DNA from: Acetobacter malorum
GTDB taxonomy: Bacteria > Pseudomonadota > Alphaproteobacteria > Acetobacterales > Acetobacteraceae
Assembly (NCBI RefSeq): GCF_002153605.1
Contig: NZ_JOPG01000010.1
Coordinates: 62,001-126,000 of the forward strand
Direction: 5' to 3'
DNA: 64,000 nt
Shown one piece after another: positions 35,805-44,402 of the stretch (position 1 is the stretch's first letter; every line of letters starts with the position of its first letter). The notes beneath the pieces are model-generated. The model saw nothing but the letters and a program-made list of their open reading frames with translations, was not told the DNA's origin and did not search any database. The translations under genes were made by a program, and so were the position numbers.

Positions 35805-36989
35805 TCAGGCCACCCGCGCAGCCCGCTGACGTTTGCGGTACCCATCCAGCCAGGCGGCCAGAGCAAACAGAATGCTCAGCCCGGCCACATTCACGACAAT
35901 CTGCAACAGCCAGCCATCCCCAAAGGTGCTGAAGAGCAGGCGCGCATACAGATCCAGCACCGTGCCCACCACAAAAATTTCCAGAGAATGACGCCCCACC
36001 CGGGCCAGAAGCTGGCCGGTGCTGGTGTCCGCCGCCCACTTACGCGCCGCAGCGGAGGACTGCACCAGATAGAAAATGGCCATCACATCCAGAAGCCGCA
36101 GAGGCGAGAGCCAGCTTTTTTCCGGCATGATCATACTGCCAAACGGCCGCAGGTCCGGCAGCCCCCACTGCGCCCAGGGGAAGGCCTGCAGGGCGGAAAA
36201 CACCAGATACAGCACACAGCACCCGGCCAGAATGTCCAGACGCGGGAAGTCCGCCCCGCGCCGCTCTGTCTCGGCAGACGCAGAGGCCCCAAGCGCGAAC
36301 AGGAACTGCCAGGCAAACGGGTTGAAATACCAGCCATCCGGGTCCAGCCAGTTTGGCAGGTTCAGGCCGGGGTCCAGATTGACCAGCATCCACAATGCAC
36401 CGGACAGCAGCAGCGCCAGAGAACGATGGATGCGCATCAGCACATAAAACAGCGGAAACCCGCCCAGAAGGATGATATAAAGAGGCAGGATGTTCAGGTT
36501 ACTGGGCAGCGCGTCAAACATCATGACGCGCCAGACCCAGCTCAGACCATGCGCCAGTTCCGGCTCCAGAAAATCCACCGGCACCAGCGTATAATGCCGC
36601 CAGACCCGCACCGTGATGACATAGACCACCACCATAATGGTCTGCCCGATATAAAGCTGCACGCAACGGCGGAAAATGCGCCCCAGACAGACGGCAACCC
36701 CGTATTTCCGAAAGCCCCGCCCGTAGGCAAGCCAGGAGGCATAGCCTGCCAGCAGAACAAAGATTTCCGCCGCATCGGCAAACCCGATATTCCGCATGGT
36801 AAAACGGTTGAGCAGGTTTTGCGGGATGTGGTCCACAAACATCATCAGCAGCGCCACACCCCGCATGGCGTCAATTCGATGGTCCCGCACGGAGCGGGCT
36901 ACGGGTGGCACGGACTGAGAGGATGGGGGAACGGCTGGAGAGGGAACCTGTTGTCCCATGGTGGACGGATCGTTCGGCATGGCGCTCAT
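35805..36989 (-). CDS. opgC: OpgC-family membrane acyltransferase
   Basis: Multi-pass membrane protein of the OpgC type, which in Proteobacteria adds succinyl groups to osmoregulated periplasmic glucans. The hallmark start RDHRIDAMRGVALLMMFVDHI (residues about 37-56 of the product) is present, followed by about ten hydrophobic helices. The ATG at 36989 is one of three close starts and no clear ribosome site decides between them; the N-terminal 30 residues before the motif are Pro/Ser-rich. Length about 394. No opgG/opgH genes are visible, but a GH144-type glucanase is 7 kb away. Confidence 0.82.
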   Translation of the reverse strand: MSAMPNDPSTMGQQVPSPAVPPSSQSVPPVARSVRDHRIDAMRGVALLMMFVDHIPQNLLNRFTMRNIGFADAAEIFVLLAGYASWLAYGRGFRKYGVAVCLGRIFRRCVQLYIGQTIMVVVYVITVRVWRHYTLVPVDFLEPELAHGLSWVWRVMMFDALPSNLNILPLYIILLGGFPLFYVLMRIHRSLALLLSGALWMLVNLDPGLNLPNWLDPDGWYFNPFAWQFLFALGASASAETERRGADFPRLDILAGCCVLYLVFSALQAFPWAQWGLPDLRPFGSMIMPEKSWLSPLRLLDVMAIFYLVQSSAAARKWAADTSTGQLLARVGRHSLEIFVVGTVLDLYARLLFSTFGDGWLLQIVVNVAGLSILFALAAWLDGYRKRQRAARVA

Positions 36990-37215
36990 GATAACGGATC
37001 GGTCCCTTTTTCCATCAGACACAGGCGCACACCAGATATTGGGCGACCACTTCCTTCTTTACGCGCCCCGAATGACCGAAAAAAGCGTCAAAACGATGGG
37101 GGCTGCAAAACAGCGCACCCGCTCTCCCCCCTTGACGGCAGCAGCCTCATGCTGTTGCCAACAGGGCAACAGGCCTCATGTGCCGCAGAGACAGCCAGAG
37201 TCAGGACGAAAAACA

Positions 37216-38355
37216 GTGGTACACTCTTCTCCCCTCCATCATGATGACGTTGCCCGTGTGCTGGATTCCGTGCGGGATGCGCAAACGGGCCACTCCCTGC
37301 TGGCCCTGAGCAAGCTCGACGGCTTCCGGCTGGAAGAGGGGCGGTTGAGTGTGGCGCTAGCTGTCAGCAAAGAGCAGGCTGCTACCCTCGCCCCGCTATG
37401 TAACGAGGCCAAACCTGCACTGGAAAAACTGCCGGGCGTGCAGACGGCCACCGTCATTCTCACCGCCCATCGCGCCCCTTCGGCTCCCGGTGCTGCCCCC
37501 TCCGCCCCGGCACGCCCCAAGGCCGGAGGCGGCGGCCACCGTCCGTTTGGTGGCCCCGCTCCCGCCCCGGACGCACCGGTGCTGCCCAACGTGAAAGCCA
37601 TTATTGCGGTCGCCTCCGGCAAGGGTGGCGTGGGCAAATCCACCACAGCCACCAATCTGGCCATTGGTCTGGCGCAGGAAGGACTGCGCGTGGGCCTGAT
37701 GGACGCCGACATTCACGGCCCCTCCCTGCACCGCATGCTGGGTACAGACGCCAAGCCGGAAGTGCGTGAAGGCCGCCTGCAACCCATGCAGGTCTGGGGT
37801 CTCAGCGCCGTATCCATCGGCATGCTGGTGGATGAAAAACAGGCCATGATCTGGCGTGGCCCGATGGTGATGGGCGCTATCAATCAGTTTCTGACCGACG
37901 TGGACTGGGGCGCGCTGGATGTTCTGGTGGTGGATATGCCGCCGGGCACAGGGGACGCCCAGCTCTCCCTGATGCAGAAAGTGCCGCTGGCCGGGGCCGT
38001 GATTGTCTCCACCCCGCAGGATATTGCCCTGATTGACGCCCGGCGCGGTGTGAGCATGTTTGAGAAAATGAATGTGCCTGTTCTCGGCCTGATTGAGAAC
38101 ATGTCCTATTTCTGCTGCCCGAACTGCGGCCATAACACGGAACTCTTTGGCCACGGCGGCGCGAAGAAGGAAGCTGAAACCATGGGCGTGCCCTTCCTTG
38201 GGGAAGTGCCGCTGCTGGCAGATATCCGCTCTACAGCGGATGAAGGAACCCCGATTGTGGCCAGCGCCCCGGATAGTGAAGGCGCCCAAGCCTTCCGCCG
38301 CATTGCTCAGGCCACAGCCGCCGCCCTCAAAGACAAACTCAGCGCGGCGAGCTGA
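37216..38355 (+). CDS. mrp: Mrp/NBP35-family iron-sulfur cluster carrier ATPase
   Basis: P-loop NTPase that holds and transfers Fe-S clusters. A GTG at 37216 is chosen: AGGA lies 9 bases upstream and the product then begins with the usual Mrp domain (HHDDVARVLDSVRDAQTGHSL); the frame runs upstream to 36958, overlapping opgC, and looks non-coding there. Walker A VASGKGGVGKSTT, Walker B LDVLVVDMPPGTGD and a CxxC cluster-binding pair in CCPNCGHNTELFG are clear. A Pro/Ala-rich linker (about 75-115) separates the N-terminal MIP18-like domain from the ATPase. About 379 residues. Confidence 0.93.
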   Translation: MVHSSPLHHDDVARVLDSVRDAQTGHSLLALSKLDGFRLEEGRLSVALAVSKEQAATLAPLCNEAKPALEKLPGVQTATVILTAHRAPSAPGAAPSAPARPKAGGGGHRPFGGPAPAPDAPVLPNVKAIIAVASGKGGVGKSTTATNLAIGLAQEGLRVGLMDADIHGPSLHRMLGTDAKPEVREGRLQPMQVWGLSAVSIGMLVDEKQAMIWRGPMVMGAINQFLTDVDWGALDVLVVDMPPGTGDAQLSLMQKVPLAGAVIVSTPQDIALIDARRGVSMFEKMNVPVLGLIENMSYFCCPNCGHNTELFGHGGAKKEAETMGVPFLGEVPLLADIRSTADEGTPIVASAPDSEGAQAFRRIAQATAAALKDKLSAAS

Positions 38356-38394
38356 CTATACGAGGCGGGTGCGCCCGCCTCACCCCGCTCAGGC

Positions 38395-38679
38395 TCAGTG
38401 TTTTTTAGCAGACGCTTTCTGACCGCTGGCCGGTTTATTATCGAAGAACGCGCGGCACTTCGGGCTCAGCTTGTCCTTCTTGCGCTCCATGCAGGCAGTA
38501 ATCTTCTTTTCATTGGGAATCGCCAGCGCGCAAAGCTTGAGGGCATCGCCCTTGCAGGCTTCTGTCTGTTGCTGACGCAGAGTATCTGCCGCCTGTGCCG
38601 GGGTCAGCGTGCCTAGCAGCGCCGCGCCACCTGCTGCCAGACAGAGCGTGCGTAAAAATTTTGGTGATAAAATAGACAT
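38395..38679 (-). CDS. Small secreted Cys-rich protein (GLG1-type repeat)
   Basis: Exported 94-residue protein. The ATG at 38679 gives a signal peptide (FLRTLCLAAGGAALLGTLT, ending AQAA). The mature part has four cysteines in the spacing ACKGDALKLC...ITACMERKKDKLSPKC, the short Cys-rich unit also found in Golgi GLG1-type repeats and in many small proteobacterial secreted proteins of unknown function. A longer frame to 38775 exists but the extra residues look non-coding. The Lys-rich end (SGQKASAKKH) is basic. Convergent with mrp. Confidence 0.75.
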   Translation of the reverse strand: MSILSPKFLRTLCLAAGGAALLGTLTPAQAADTLRQQQTEACKGDALKLCALAIPNEKKITACMERKKDKLSPKCRAFFDNKPASGQKASAKKH

Positions 38680-38833
38680 CTCACTGCAATCCATCTTCTG
38701 TACAAAAAAGCCCGTCAGCCGCGAAAAAGGATGACTCATGGAACGATACAGAAGAGTCCTGCCGCGCCACCACACCTCATGCTGAGAGGCTGACCTGCGC
38801 AGAAAACAAGGAACTTGACGATTCTGTCAAATT

Positions 38834-39109
38834 TTAGTGAAGGCAGAGTGTCTTATGGCTATCCGGCCCCTGTGTTTCACACACATGCAGATGCTGGGGC
38901 TTCATATCCTTCGGGGCCGTAAAAAACAGATAGGCCCACACGCCAACCAAAAGAGCCGCCACCACAATAAAAGGCGTGAAATTTGGCAGGCGGTCAGAGG
39001 GCGGACGGAGCCCTTTCAGGTCATCCGCTGGCGCAAGAAAGGGCGAGGACGCAGGCTTTGCATCCTCGCCCTCCACAAAAGGTTCGTCGTGGAATGGAGA
39101 GTCCTTCAT
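38834..39109 (-). CDS. Small membrane protein of unknown function
   Basis: 91-residue frame beginning 10 bp after the thyX stop, in the same direction, so probably co-transcribed. Hydrophilic, acidic N-terminus (about 45 residues), one hydrophobic helix (PFIVVAALLVGVWAYLFF), then a short tail with His and two Cys (HLHVCETQGPDSHKTLCLH). No known domain. The ATG lacks a strong ribosome site, so translational coupling to thyX is likely. Moderate certainty that it is expressed. Confidence 0.55.
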   Translation of the reverse strand: MKDSPFHDEPFVEGEDAKPASSPFLAPADDLKGLRPPSDRLPNFTPFIVVAALLVGVWAYLFFTAPKDMKPQHLHVCETQGPDSHKTLCLH

Positions 39110-39119
39110 CGGCTGGAAA

Positions 39120-40031
39120 TCAGCCTTTCAGGACGGCCATCATTTCGTCCCACTCACGCTTGCTCAGGCCAGAACCAGCCTGTTCCACCTGCTCACCCGC
39201 CAGCATGCGGCGTACAATTTTCAGCATCCCGGCAGAGAACGTCACCGCACCGCGGCGATAATCCTCAAACGCCGCCGCCGTCTGCGGCACCCACGCGTGC
39301 AGGATCTTCAGCATGGCTTCTGCATAGACCCGGATTTCATACTGCGCGTGCGGGTCCAGCCGCAGGGCCAGAAAGTGCATCAGGTTGTGCAGGTCAATCT
39401 TCCAGTACCACTGGGTATAGGTGTTGACCGTTAGATTGATACGCGCCAGCTCACGGGCCAGACCATAGCCGTCTTCTTCCGTGCTCAGCATCGTCTCATA
39501 ATTGCGGTAGGTGCGGATGGCGTCATCCCGCAGGATGTCCATAACCGCCGCCGCATCATCCGGGGCCAGCACATCGCCACGACCCTGACGATTCACGGCA
39601 CTCTGGGACGCCATGTGTTCCGGGGCGGGGATGTAGAATTCACTGTCGAGAATCGAATAGCGGGCAGAATATTCATTCACGCTCGCCATACGGTGACGGA
39701 TCCACTGCCGGGCCACAAAAATAGGCAGTTTGACGTGAAATTTCATCTCGCACATCTCAAACGGCGAGGAATGGCGATGCCGCATCAGATAGCGGATCAG
39801 CCCGGCATCTTCAGACACCTTGCGGGTGCCGCGCCCGTAGGACACACGCGCTGCCTGCACAATGGCGGAATCATCCCCCATATAGTCAATAACCCGCAGG
39901 AACCCGTGGTCGAGCACTTCCTGCGGTTCATACAGCATGGCCTCCAATGCCGGCACCGTGGGGCGGCGAGTGGAGCTGGTTTCTTGGGCGTGCGCCGCAA
40001 TTTCGGCGCGCTGGGCATCGGTCAGTGACAT
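39120..40031 (-). CDS. thyX: FAD-dependent thymidylate synthase
   Basis: Makes dTMP from dUMP using methylene-tetrahydrofolate, NADPH and FAD, without dihydrofolate release. The ThyX motif RHRx7S is at R112-H-R to S122 ([11 protein letters not shown]), with further family phrases [19 protein letters not shown] and [23 protein letters not shown] before the ATG at 40031 confirms the start. 303 residues, complete. Whether the organism also has ThyA cannot be told from this window. Confidence 0.95.
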   Translation of the reverse strand: MSLTDAQRAEIAAHAQETSSTRRPTVPALEAMLYEPQEVLDHGFLRVIDYMGDDSAIVQAARVSYGRGTRKVSEDAGLIRYLMRHRHSSPFEMCEMKFHVKLPIFVARQWIRHRMASVNEYSARYSILDSEFYIPAPEHMASQSAVNRQGRGDVLAPDDAAAVMDILRDDAIRTYRNYETMLSTEEDGYGLARELARINLTVNTYTQWYWKIDLHNLMHFLALRLDPHAQYEIRVYAEAMLKILHAWVPQTAAAFEDYRRGAVTFSAGMLKIVRRMLAGEQVEQAGSGLSKREWDEMMAVLKG

Positions 40032-40248
40032 GCCTTCTCCCTAGCGCAAAATACACGAGGCGAAAATGCCTGATCTCACGCAACAGCGCTCTGCTGCGTT
40101 ATCATAAGAGAAATTTATAAATTAATAATGTTATTCAATTAGACGGCATCAGCCAGAGTATGACACGCAGAAAGAGAAAGCACTGACCTCTTTCCTTTCA
40201 ATAAAAATACAAAATTAATTATAACGAATTCGAACGGATACTTCAGGT

Positions 40249-40953
40249 ATGGGTCAATTCTTCTCCTCCGTGCCGCCGTTTACGGCACGGGGCAGCTACA
40301 CGTCTTTCTTGTCTCTGGCTGTTGGCCTGGGGGCCGTGTGTGGCATCCTTGCCAGTCTGGTGCTAACGGGCCTGATAGCGCCCGCGGCTCTCCCCGCCAT
40401 TGTTGCCCCCATCGGCGCCTCTTCCGTTCTGGTTTTTGCTATTCCGGCAAGTCCGCTGGCAAAGCCGTATGCCGTTATCATGGGAAATGTTTTGTCCGCC
40501 GCACTCGGGGTGCTGGTCAGTATCGCCATCCCGCATCAGATGCTTGCTGCGGGGCTGGCTGTCGGGCTGGCCATCATGGCCATGACGGCGACTCGCTCTC
40601 TTCACCCTCCCGGCGGGGCCGCAGCCTTAACAGCCGTTCTGCTCCACCCTTCCTCGGCCGGACCGACCGCAGCCCTCCTGTTTCCGCTGGTTCCGGTTGG
40701 GCTTAATTCGCTCATTCTGGTCTGTGTCGGCATAGCGTTTCACCGGCTTTCTGGCCGTAGTTACCCTCATCACCCCCTACCTGCTTCACCTGCGGCAGAA
40801 ACCGCAACCGAACTGCGCCGGGAGGATATCCTCGCCGCCCTTCATAAAACCGGGGAAGCCTTTGACATTGAGCTCGAAGATCTGGAGCGCCTGCTCACGC
40901 TGGCTGAGCAACACAGGGACAGGCGGGGCACCGTCCGTATTGCGCCAAACTGA
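40249..40953 (+). CDS. HPP-family integral membrane protein
   Basis: Membrane protein with four or more hydrophobic helices in the first 170 residues and the family signature SLHPPGGAAALTAVLL (about residues 121-136). A soluble helical C-terminus (DILAALHKTGEAFDIELEDLERLL) follows. HPP proteins are linked to nitrite transport or to unknown small-molecule transport, so only the family can be stated. 234 residues. AT-rich DNA upstream (40090-40248) is probably its promoter. The tmRNA gene follows on the same strand. Confidence 0.8.
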   Translation: MGQFFSSVPPFTARGSYTSFLSLAVGLGAVCGILASLVLTGLIAPAALPAIVAPIGASSVLVFAIPASPLAKPYAVIMGNVLSAALGVLVSIAIPHQMLAAGLAVGLAIMAMTATRSLHPPGGAAALTAVLLHPSSAGPTAALLFPLVPVGLNSLILVCVGIAFHRLSGRSYPHHPLPASPAAETATELRREDILAALHKTGEAFDIELEDLERLLTLAEQHRDRRGTVRIAPN

Positions 40954-41032
40954 ACGCGTCGTGCTGCGGGCAGAGGCCCCTTTCTCTGCTCTTGCAATCC
41001 GCCCCCGTGCTCCTTATGTTCATCAGTGCCGG

Positions 41033-41325
41033 AGGGGCTTGCCCCTTGGCTATGGTGATAAACGGAACGTGGAATAATCGTTGTGGACCCGGGGGCAGTA
41101 CCCGGCGTCTCCACCAATACAATCCGGCCTCACGGCTCGGACGGATGGGGACGAAACAGGCTCGACACGCGTGGTAAAGACCTTCCTTTTGCCCGGCATT
41201 GTACCGCCGTTATCGGGCTAAACTTACAAGTGCCAATGATAACACTGAGGTGCTCGCTGTCGCTGCATAAGCGATAAGCGCGGTTCGGGAGGGCACCGGG
41301 CAACAGAAGCCCTCCCACTTTGCAG
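41033..41325 (+). ncRNA. ssrA: Transfer-messenger RNA, circularly permuted two-piece form
   Basis: tmRNA that frees stalled ribosomes and adds a degradation tag. The order is permuted as in Alphaproteobacteria: first the acceptor piece, ending CCGGCGTCTCCACCA (CCA at 41114-41116), then an intervening segment, then the 5' tRNA-like piece starting GGGGACGAAACAGG at 41147. GGGGACG pairs with CGTCTCC to form the acceptor stem. The resume frame at 41232-41270 reads GCC-AAT-GAT..., giving the tag ANDNTEVLAVAA then TAA. A pseudoknot-like hairpin (GGGAGGGC...GCCCTCCC) is near 41290-41320. Outer ends are approximate. Confidence 0.93.
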
Positions 41326-41562
41326 CCATGAGATCAGCCGGACGCAGCCCTTACCGTCCTGCACCCTGCAAAACCGCAAAAAGCCCGGTCAGGCACAGTT
41401 CAAGCACATTTGATCCTTACCCGGCAGACCATTCAGCCTCCTGCCGTGTTGCAGAATCATAACTTGTCGACTTGCACTTGCCCCCTCTTTCACGCATGGC
41501 TGACGGCAGAGTGATATTCAAGACGCCGACATGTCCAACCGGCGCGAGCGAGGAGAGCTTTC

Positions 41563-42111
41563 ATGGCGGATGACCACGATAACACCCCGGAAAATGGCGC
41601 TTTTCCGCCCGAAAGCCTGCTGCCTTACGAAACATGGCTGGAAGACGCCTATCGCGGCGTGATGCTCAGCGCGCTTGAGTATGTGAGCCGTGAAGGCCTT
41701 GCGGGCGAACATCACTTTTACCTGACATTCCGCACGGACGTCCCGGGAGTGGTGATCCCCGATCGCCTCCGCGCGCAGTATCCGCATGAGATGACCATCG
41801 TGCTGCAGCACCAGTTCTGGGACCTGAACGTGGACCGTGCTGCGGGCAAGGTCTCCGTTGGCCTGTCCTTTGGCGGTGTGGGTTCCATTCTGGAAATTCC
41901 TGTGCGCGCCTTTACCGGGTTTGCGGACCCCTCCATCCATCTCAGCCTGCACTTCATGCCGGCGGAACCGGAAGAAGAAACCGCGCCCGAAACGGATGCC
42001 AGCCCGGCCCCATCGGCCGAAAAAGAGGCTGAAGGCTCAGCGGAAAGTGACACCTCATCACAGGTTGTCAGTCTTGACGCCTTTCGCAAGAAGGGGCCAT
42101 CACCCGGTTAA
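41563..42111 (+). CDS. sspB: SspB-family ClpXP adaptor
   Basis: Adaptor that captures ssrA-tagged proteins and delivers them to ClpXP. The alphaproteobacterial SspB fold is recognised from LPYETWLEDAYRGVMLSALEYV, HHFYLTFRTDVPGVVIPD and MTIVLQHQFWDLNVD; an acidic Ser/Glu/Ala linker (about 130-165) leads to the C-terminal ClpX-binding peptide VVSLDAFRKK. GAGGAG precedes the ATG. It lies about 240 bp after ssrA on the same strand, so tag and adaptor are neighbours; fumarase follows 42 bp later and may share a transcript. 182 residues. Confidence 0.93.
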   Translation: MADDHDNTPENGAFPPESLLPYETWLEDAYRGVMLSALEYVSREGLAGEHHFYLTFRTDVPGVVIPDRLRAQYPHEMTIVLQHQFWDLNVDRAAGKVSVGLSFGGVGSILEIPVRAFTGFADPSIHLSLHFMPAEPEEETAPETDASPAPSAEKEAEGSAESDTSSQVVSLDAFRKKGPSPG

Positions 42112-42153
42112 GCCCCACTTTTCGGGGCAGGCCGACGGAGAGTTCAGCACATC

Positions 42154-43809
42154 ATGACCAGCCAGCCCCCTCGCCCCCCGGTACCCGCCTTCACCTATTC
42201 CCCCATTTTTCCGCTGGGGGAGGACACCACGTCCTATCGGAAGGTGGATATCGCCGGTGTCAGCACATCGGAATGCGGCGGCAAAACCATCCTGCACATC
42301 ACGCCAGAAGCTCTGACGGAGTTTACGGCGCAGGCCTTTCATGAAGTCGCGCATTATCTGCGCCCTGCCCATCTCAAACAGCTCGCCAGCATCCTCAAGG
42401 ACCCCGAAGCCTCGGACAATGACCGCTTCGTAGCCCTGGACCTGCTGAAAAACGCCTGTATTGCCGCAGGCGGCGTGCTGCCCATGTGTCAGGATACCGG
42501 CACCGCCATTGTCTTTGGCAAAAAAGGCCAGCGCGTGTGGGTGGAAGGCGATGAAGAAGTCGCGTTCTCCAAAGGCGTGTATGAAACCTACACCCGCACC
42601 AGCCTGCGCTACTCACAAATGGCGCCCCTCAGCATGTTTGAAGAAAAGAACACCGGCACCAACCTGCCTGTGCAGTGCGATATTTTCGCAAGCCCCGCCA
42701 CGCATCATGATGAACAGTTTGACCTGATGTTTGTGGCCAAGGGCGGCGGCTCAGCCAACAAGACCTTCCTGTTTCAGGAAACCCGCGCCCTGCTCGGCTC
42801 CGAGCAGAAGTTGCTGGACTGGCTGGATGTGAAGATCAAAACCCTCGGCACGTCCGCCTGCCCGCCCTACCATCTGGCCATTGTAATTGGCGGTATGTCG
42901 GCCGAGCAGACGCTCAAGACCGTCAAGCTGGCCTCCACCCACTGGTATGACACCCTGCCCACCAGCGGCAGCATGACCGGCCATGCCTTCCGGGATGTGG
43001 AGATGGAGCAGAAGGTTCTGGAACTCACCCGCAAGCTGGGCATTGGCGCACAGTTTGGCGGCAAATATTTCTGCCACGATGTCCGCGTAATCCGCCTGCC
43101 GCGCCACGGTGCGTCCTTGCCGGTGGGCATGGGCGTGTCCTGCTCGGCAGACCGGCAGATTAAGGCCCGTATCACGGCAGATGGCTTCTTTCTGGAAGAG
43201 CTGGAGCATGACCCGGCCCGCTTCCTGCCGGAAACAACAGATGAGCATCTGGAAGGCGAGGCCGTAAAAATCGACCTTAACCGCCCGATGGATGAAATCC
43301 GCAAGGAACTCTCCCGCTATCCTGTCAAAACCCGCCTTGCCCTGACGGGCACCGTGGTTGTTGCGCGTGACATTGCCCACGCCAAATTCCGGGAACGGCT
43401 GGAACGCGGTGAAGGCCTGCCGCAGTATCTGAAAGACCATCCGGTCTATTACGCAGGCCCCGCCAAAACGCCGGAAGGCATGGCAACCGGCTCCTTCGGC
43501 CCCACCACGGCGGGACGCATGGACTCCTACGTGGCCGAGCTTCAGGCGGCTGGCGGCTCTTACATCATGCTGGCTAAAGGCAACCGCTCCAAGGCTGTAA
43601 AGGATGCCTGCCAGACCTATGGCGGCTTCTATCTCGGCTCCGTCGGCGGCCCGGCAGCACGGCTGGCGCAGGACTGCATCCGCAAGGTTGAGGTGCTTGA
43701 GTATCCCGAACTGGGCATGGAAGCCGTGTGGAAAATTGAGGTCGAAGACTTTCCCGCTTTTATTGTTATCGACGACAAGGGGAATGACTTCTACGCTGAG
43801 CTCAGCTGA
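42154..43809 (+). CDS. fumA: Class I fumarate hydratase
   Basis: Oxygen-sensitive [4Fe-4S] fumarase of the TCA cycle (fumarate to malate). Cluster cysteines: C112 ([10 protein letters not shown]), C236 ([15 protein letters not shown]) and C330 ([14 protein letters not shown]); spacing is close to that of E. coli FumA. The N-terminal alpha domain and C-terminal beta domain (from about 370, [16 protein letters not shown]) are fused in one 551-residue chain. It lies 42 bp after sspB. Aconitase is also in this window, but at its far end. Confidence 0.95.
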   Translation: MTSQPPRPPVPAFTYSPIFPLGEDTTSYRKVDIAGVSTSECGGKTILHITPEALTEFTAQAFHEVAHYLRPAHLKQLASILKDPEASDNDRFVALDLLKNACIAAGGVLPMCQDTGTAIVFGKKGQRVWVEGDEEVAFSKGVYETYTRTSLRYSQMAPLSMFEEKNTGTNLPVQCDIFASPATHHDEQFDLMFVAKGGGSANKTFLFQETRALLGSEQKLLDWLDVKIKTLGTSACPPYHLAIVIGGMSAEQTLKTVKLASTHWYDTLPTSGSMTGHAFRDVEMEQKVLELTRKLGIGAQFGGKYFCHDVRVIRLPRHGASLPVGMGVSCSADRQIKARITADGFFLEELEHDPARFLPETTDEHLEGEAVKIDLNRPMDEIRKELSRYPVKTRLALTGTVVVARDIAHAKFRERLERGEGLPQYLKDHPVYYAGPAKTPEGMATGSFGPTTAGRMDSYVAELQAAGGSYIMLAKGNRSKAVKDACQTYGGFYLGSVGGPAARLAQDCIRKVEVLEYPELGMEAVWKIEVEDFPAFIVIDDKGNDFYAELS

Positions 43810-43834
43810 ACACTAAAGGAGCTGTGTTGACCTC

Positions 43835-44227
43835 ATGCGCTTTACTGTTGACCGGATGGACCACGCTGTCCTGACCGTACGAGACCTCGAAATTTCCGCC
43901 TCCTGGTACCAGCGTGTGCTGGGCATGGAGCGCGAGGAATATGGGCGCAACAACCGCACAGCTCTGCGTTTTGGCGGGCAGAAGCTCAACCTTCGCCCGC
44001 AGGACGCCACCGGCTGGGAAACCGCCGTGCACGCCCTGCCCGGTGGGAACGATTTATGTTTTGTCACCGCCGTAACCAGTGACGACGTGGTTGAACATCT
44101 GGAGAAATGTGGCGTGAGCGTTGTGCAGGGCCCCGTGGCCCGTCTGGGCGCACTCGGGCCAATCACATCGGTCTATTGCCATGACCCGGACCAAAATCTG
44201 ATCGAGATCGCGTCTTATCAGGGATAA
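43835..44227 (+). CDS. VOC-family protein (glyoxalase/bleomycin-resistance fold)
   Basis: 130-residue protein with two VOC modules: MDHAVLTVRDLEISASWYQRVLGM at the start and SVYCHDPDQNLIEIASYQG at the end (the final Glu and the early His being typical metal ligands). Members include dioxygenases, resistance proteins and glyoxalases; a biodegradative ring-dioxygenase-like or virulence-type role is not implied by sequence. It starts 25 bp after fumA, probably in the same transcript, and ends before a strong terminator. Confidence 0.85.
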   Translation: MRFTVDRMDHAVLTVRDLEISASWYQRVLGMEREEYGRNNRTALRFGGQKLNLRPQDATGWETAVHALPGGNDLCFVTAVTSDDVVEHLEKCGVSVVQGPVARLGALGPITSVYCHDPDQNLIEIASYQG

Positions 44228-44314
44228 ACGCCGCTCCCATCAAAGTCCGGGACCTGCTGTGAGCATGAGCCAGATTCACCTGACGGACGTTCTAAACAAA
44301 TTGTAACAGTTTTC

Positions 44315-44358
44315 AAAAAAGGCCTCCCGAGAGCATCGTCTTTCGGGAGGCCTTTTTT
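44315..44358. terminator. Bidirectional intrinsic terminator
   Basis: Arms AAAAAAGGCCTCCCGA(G)AG and CT(T)TCGGGAGGCCTTTTTT around CATCGT. Ends the ssrA-sspB-fumA-VOC side (plus) and the GH144-like gene (minus). Confidence 0.92.
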
Positions 44359-44402
44359 AGATATCAGGTCCAATAACAGATTGTTCTGATTTTAAACGAA
44401 CG

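Noticed and set aside
38738..38785. Short plus frame (about 15 codons) with an AAGGA site
   Set aside because: Too short to support, and not clearly a leader peptide of any downstream gene.
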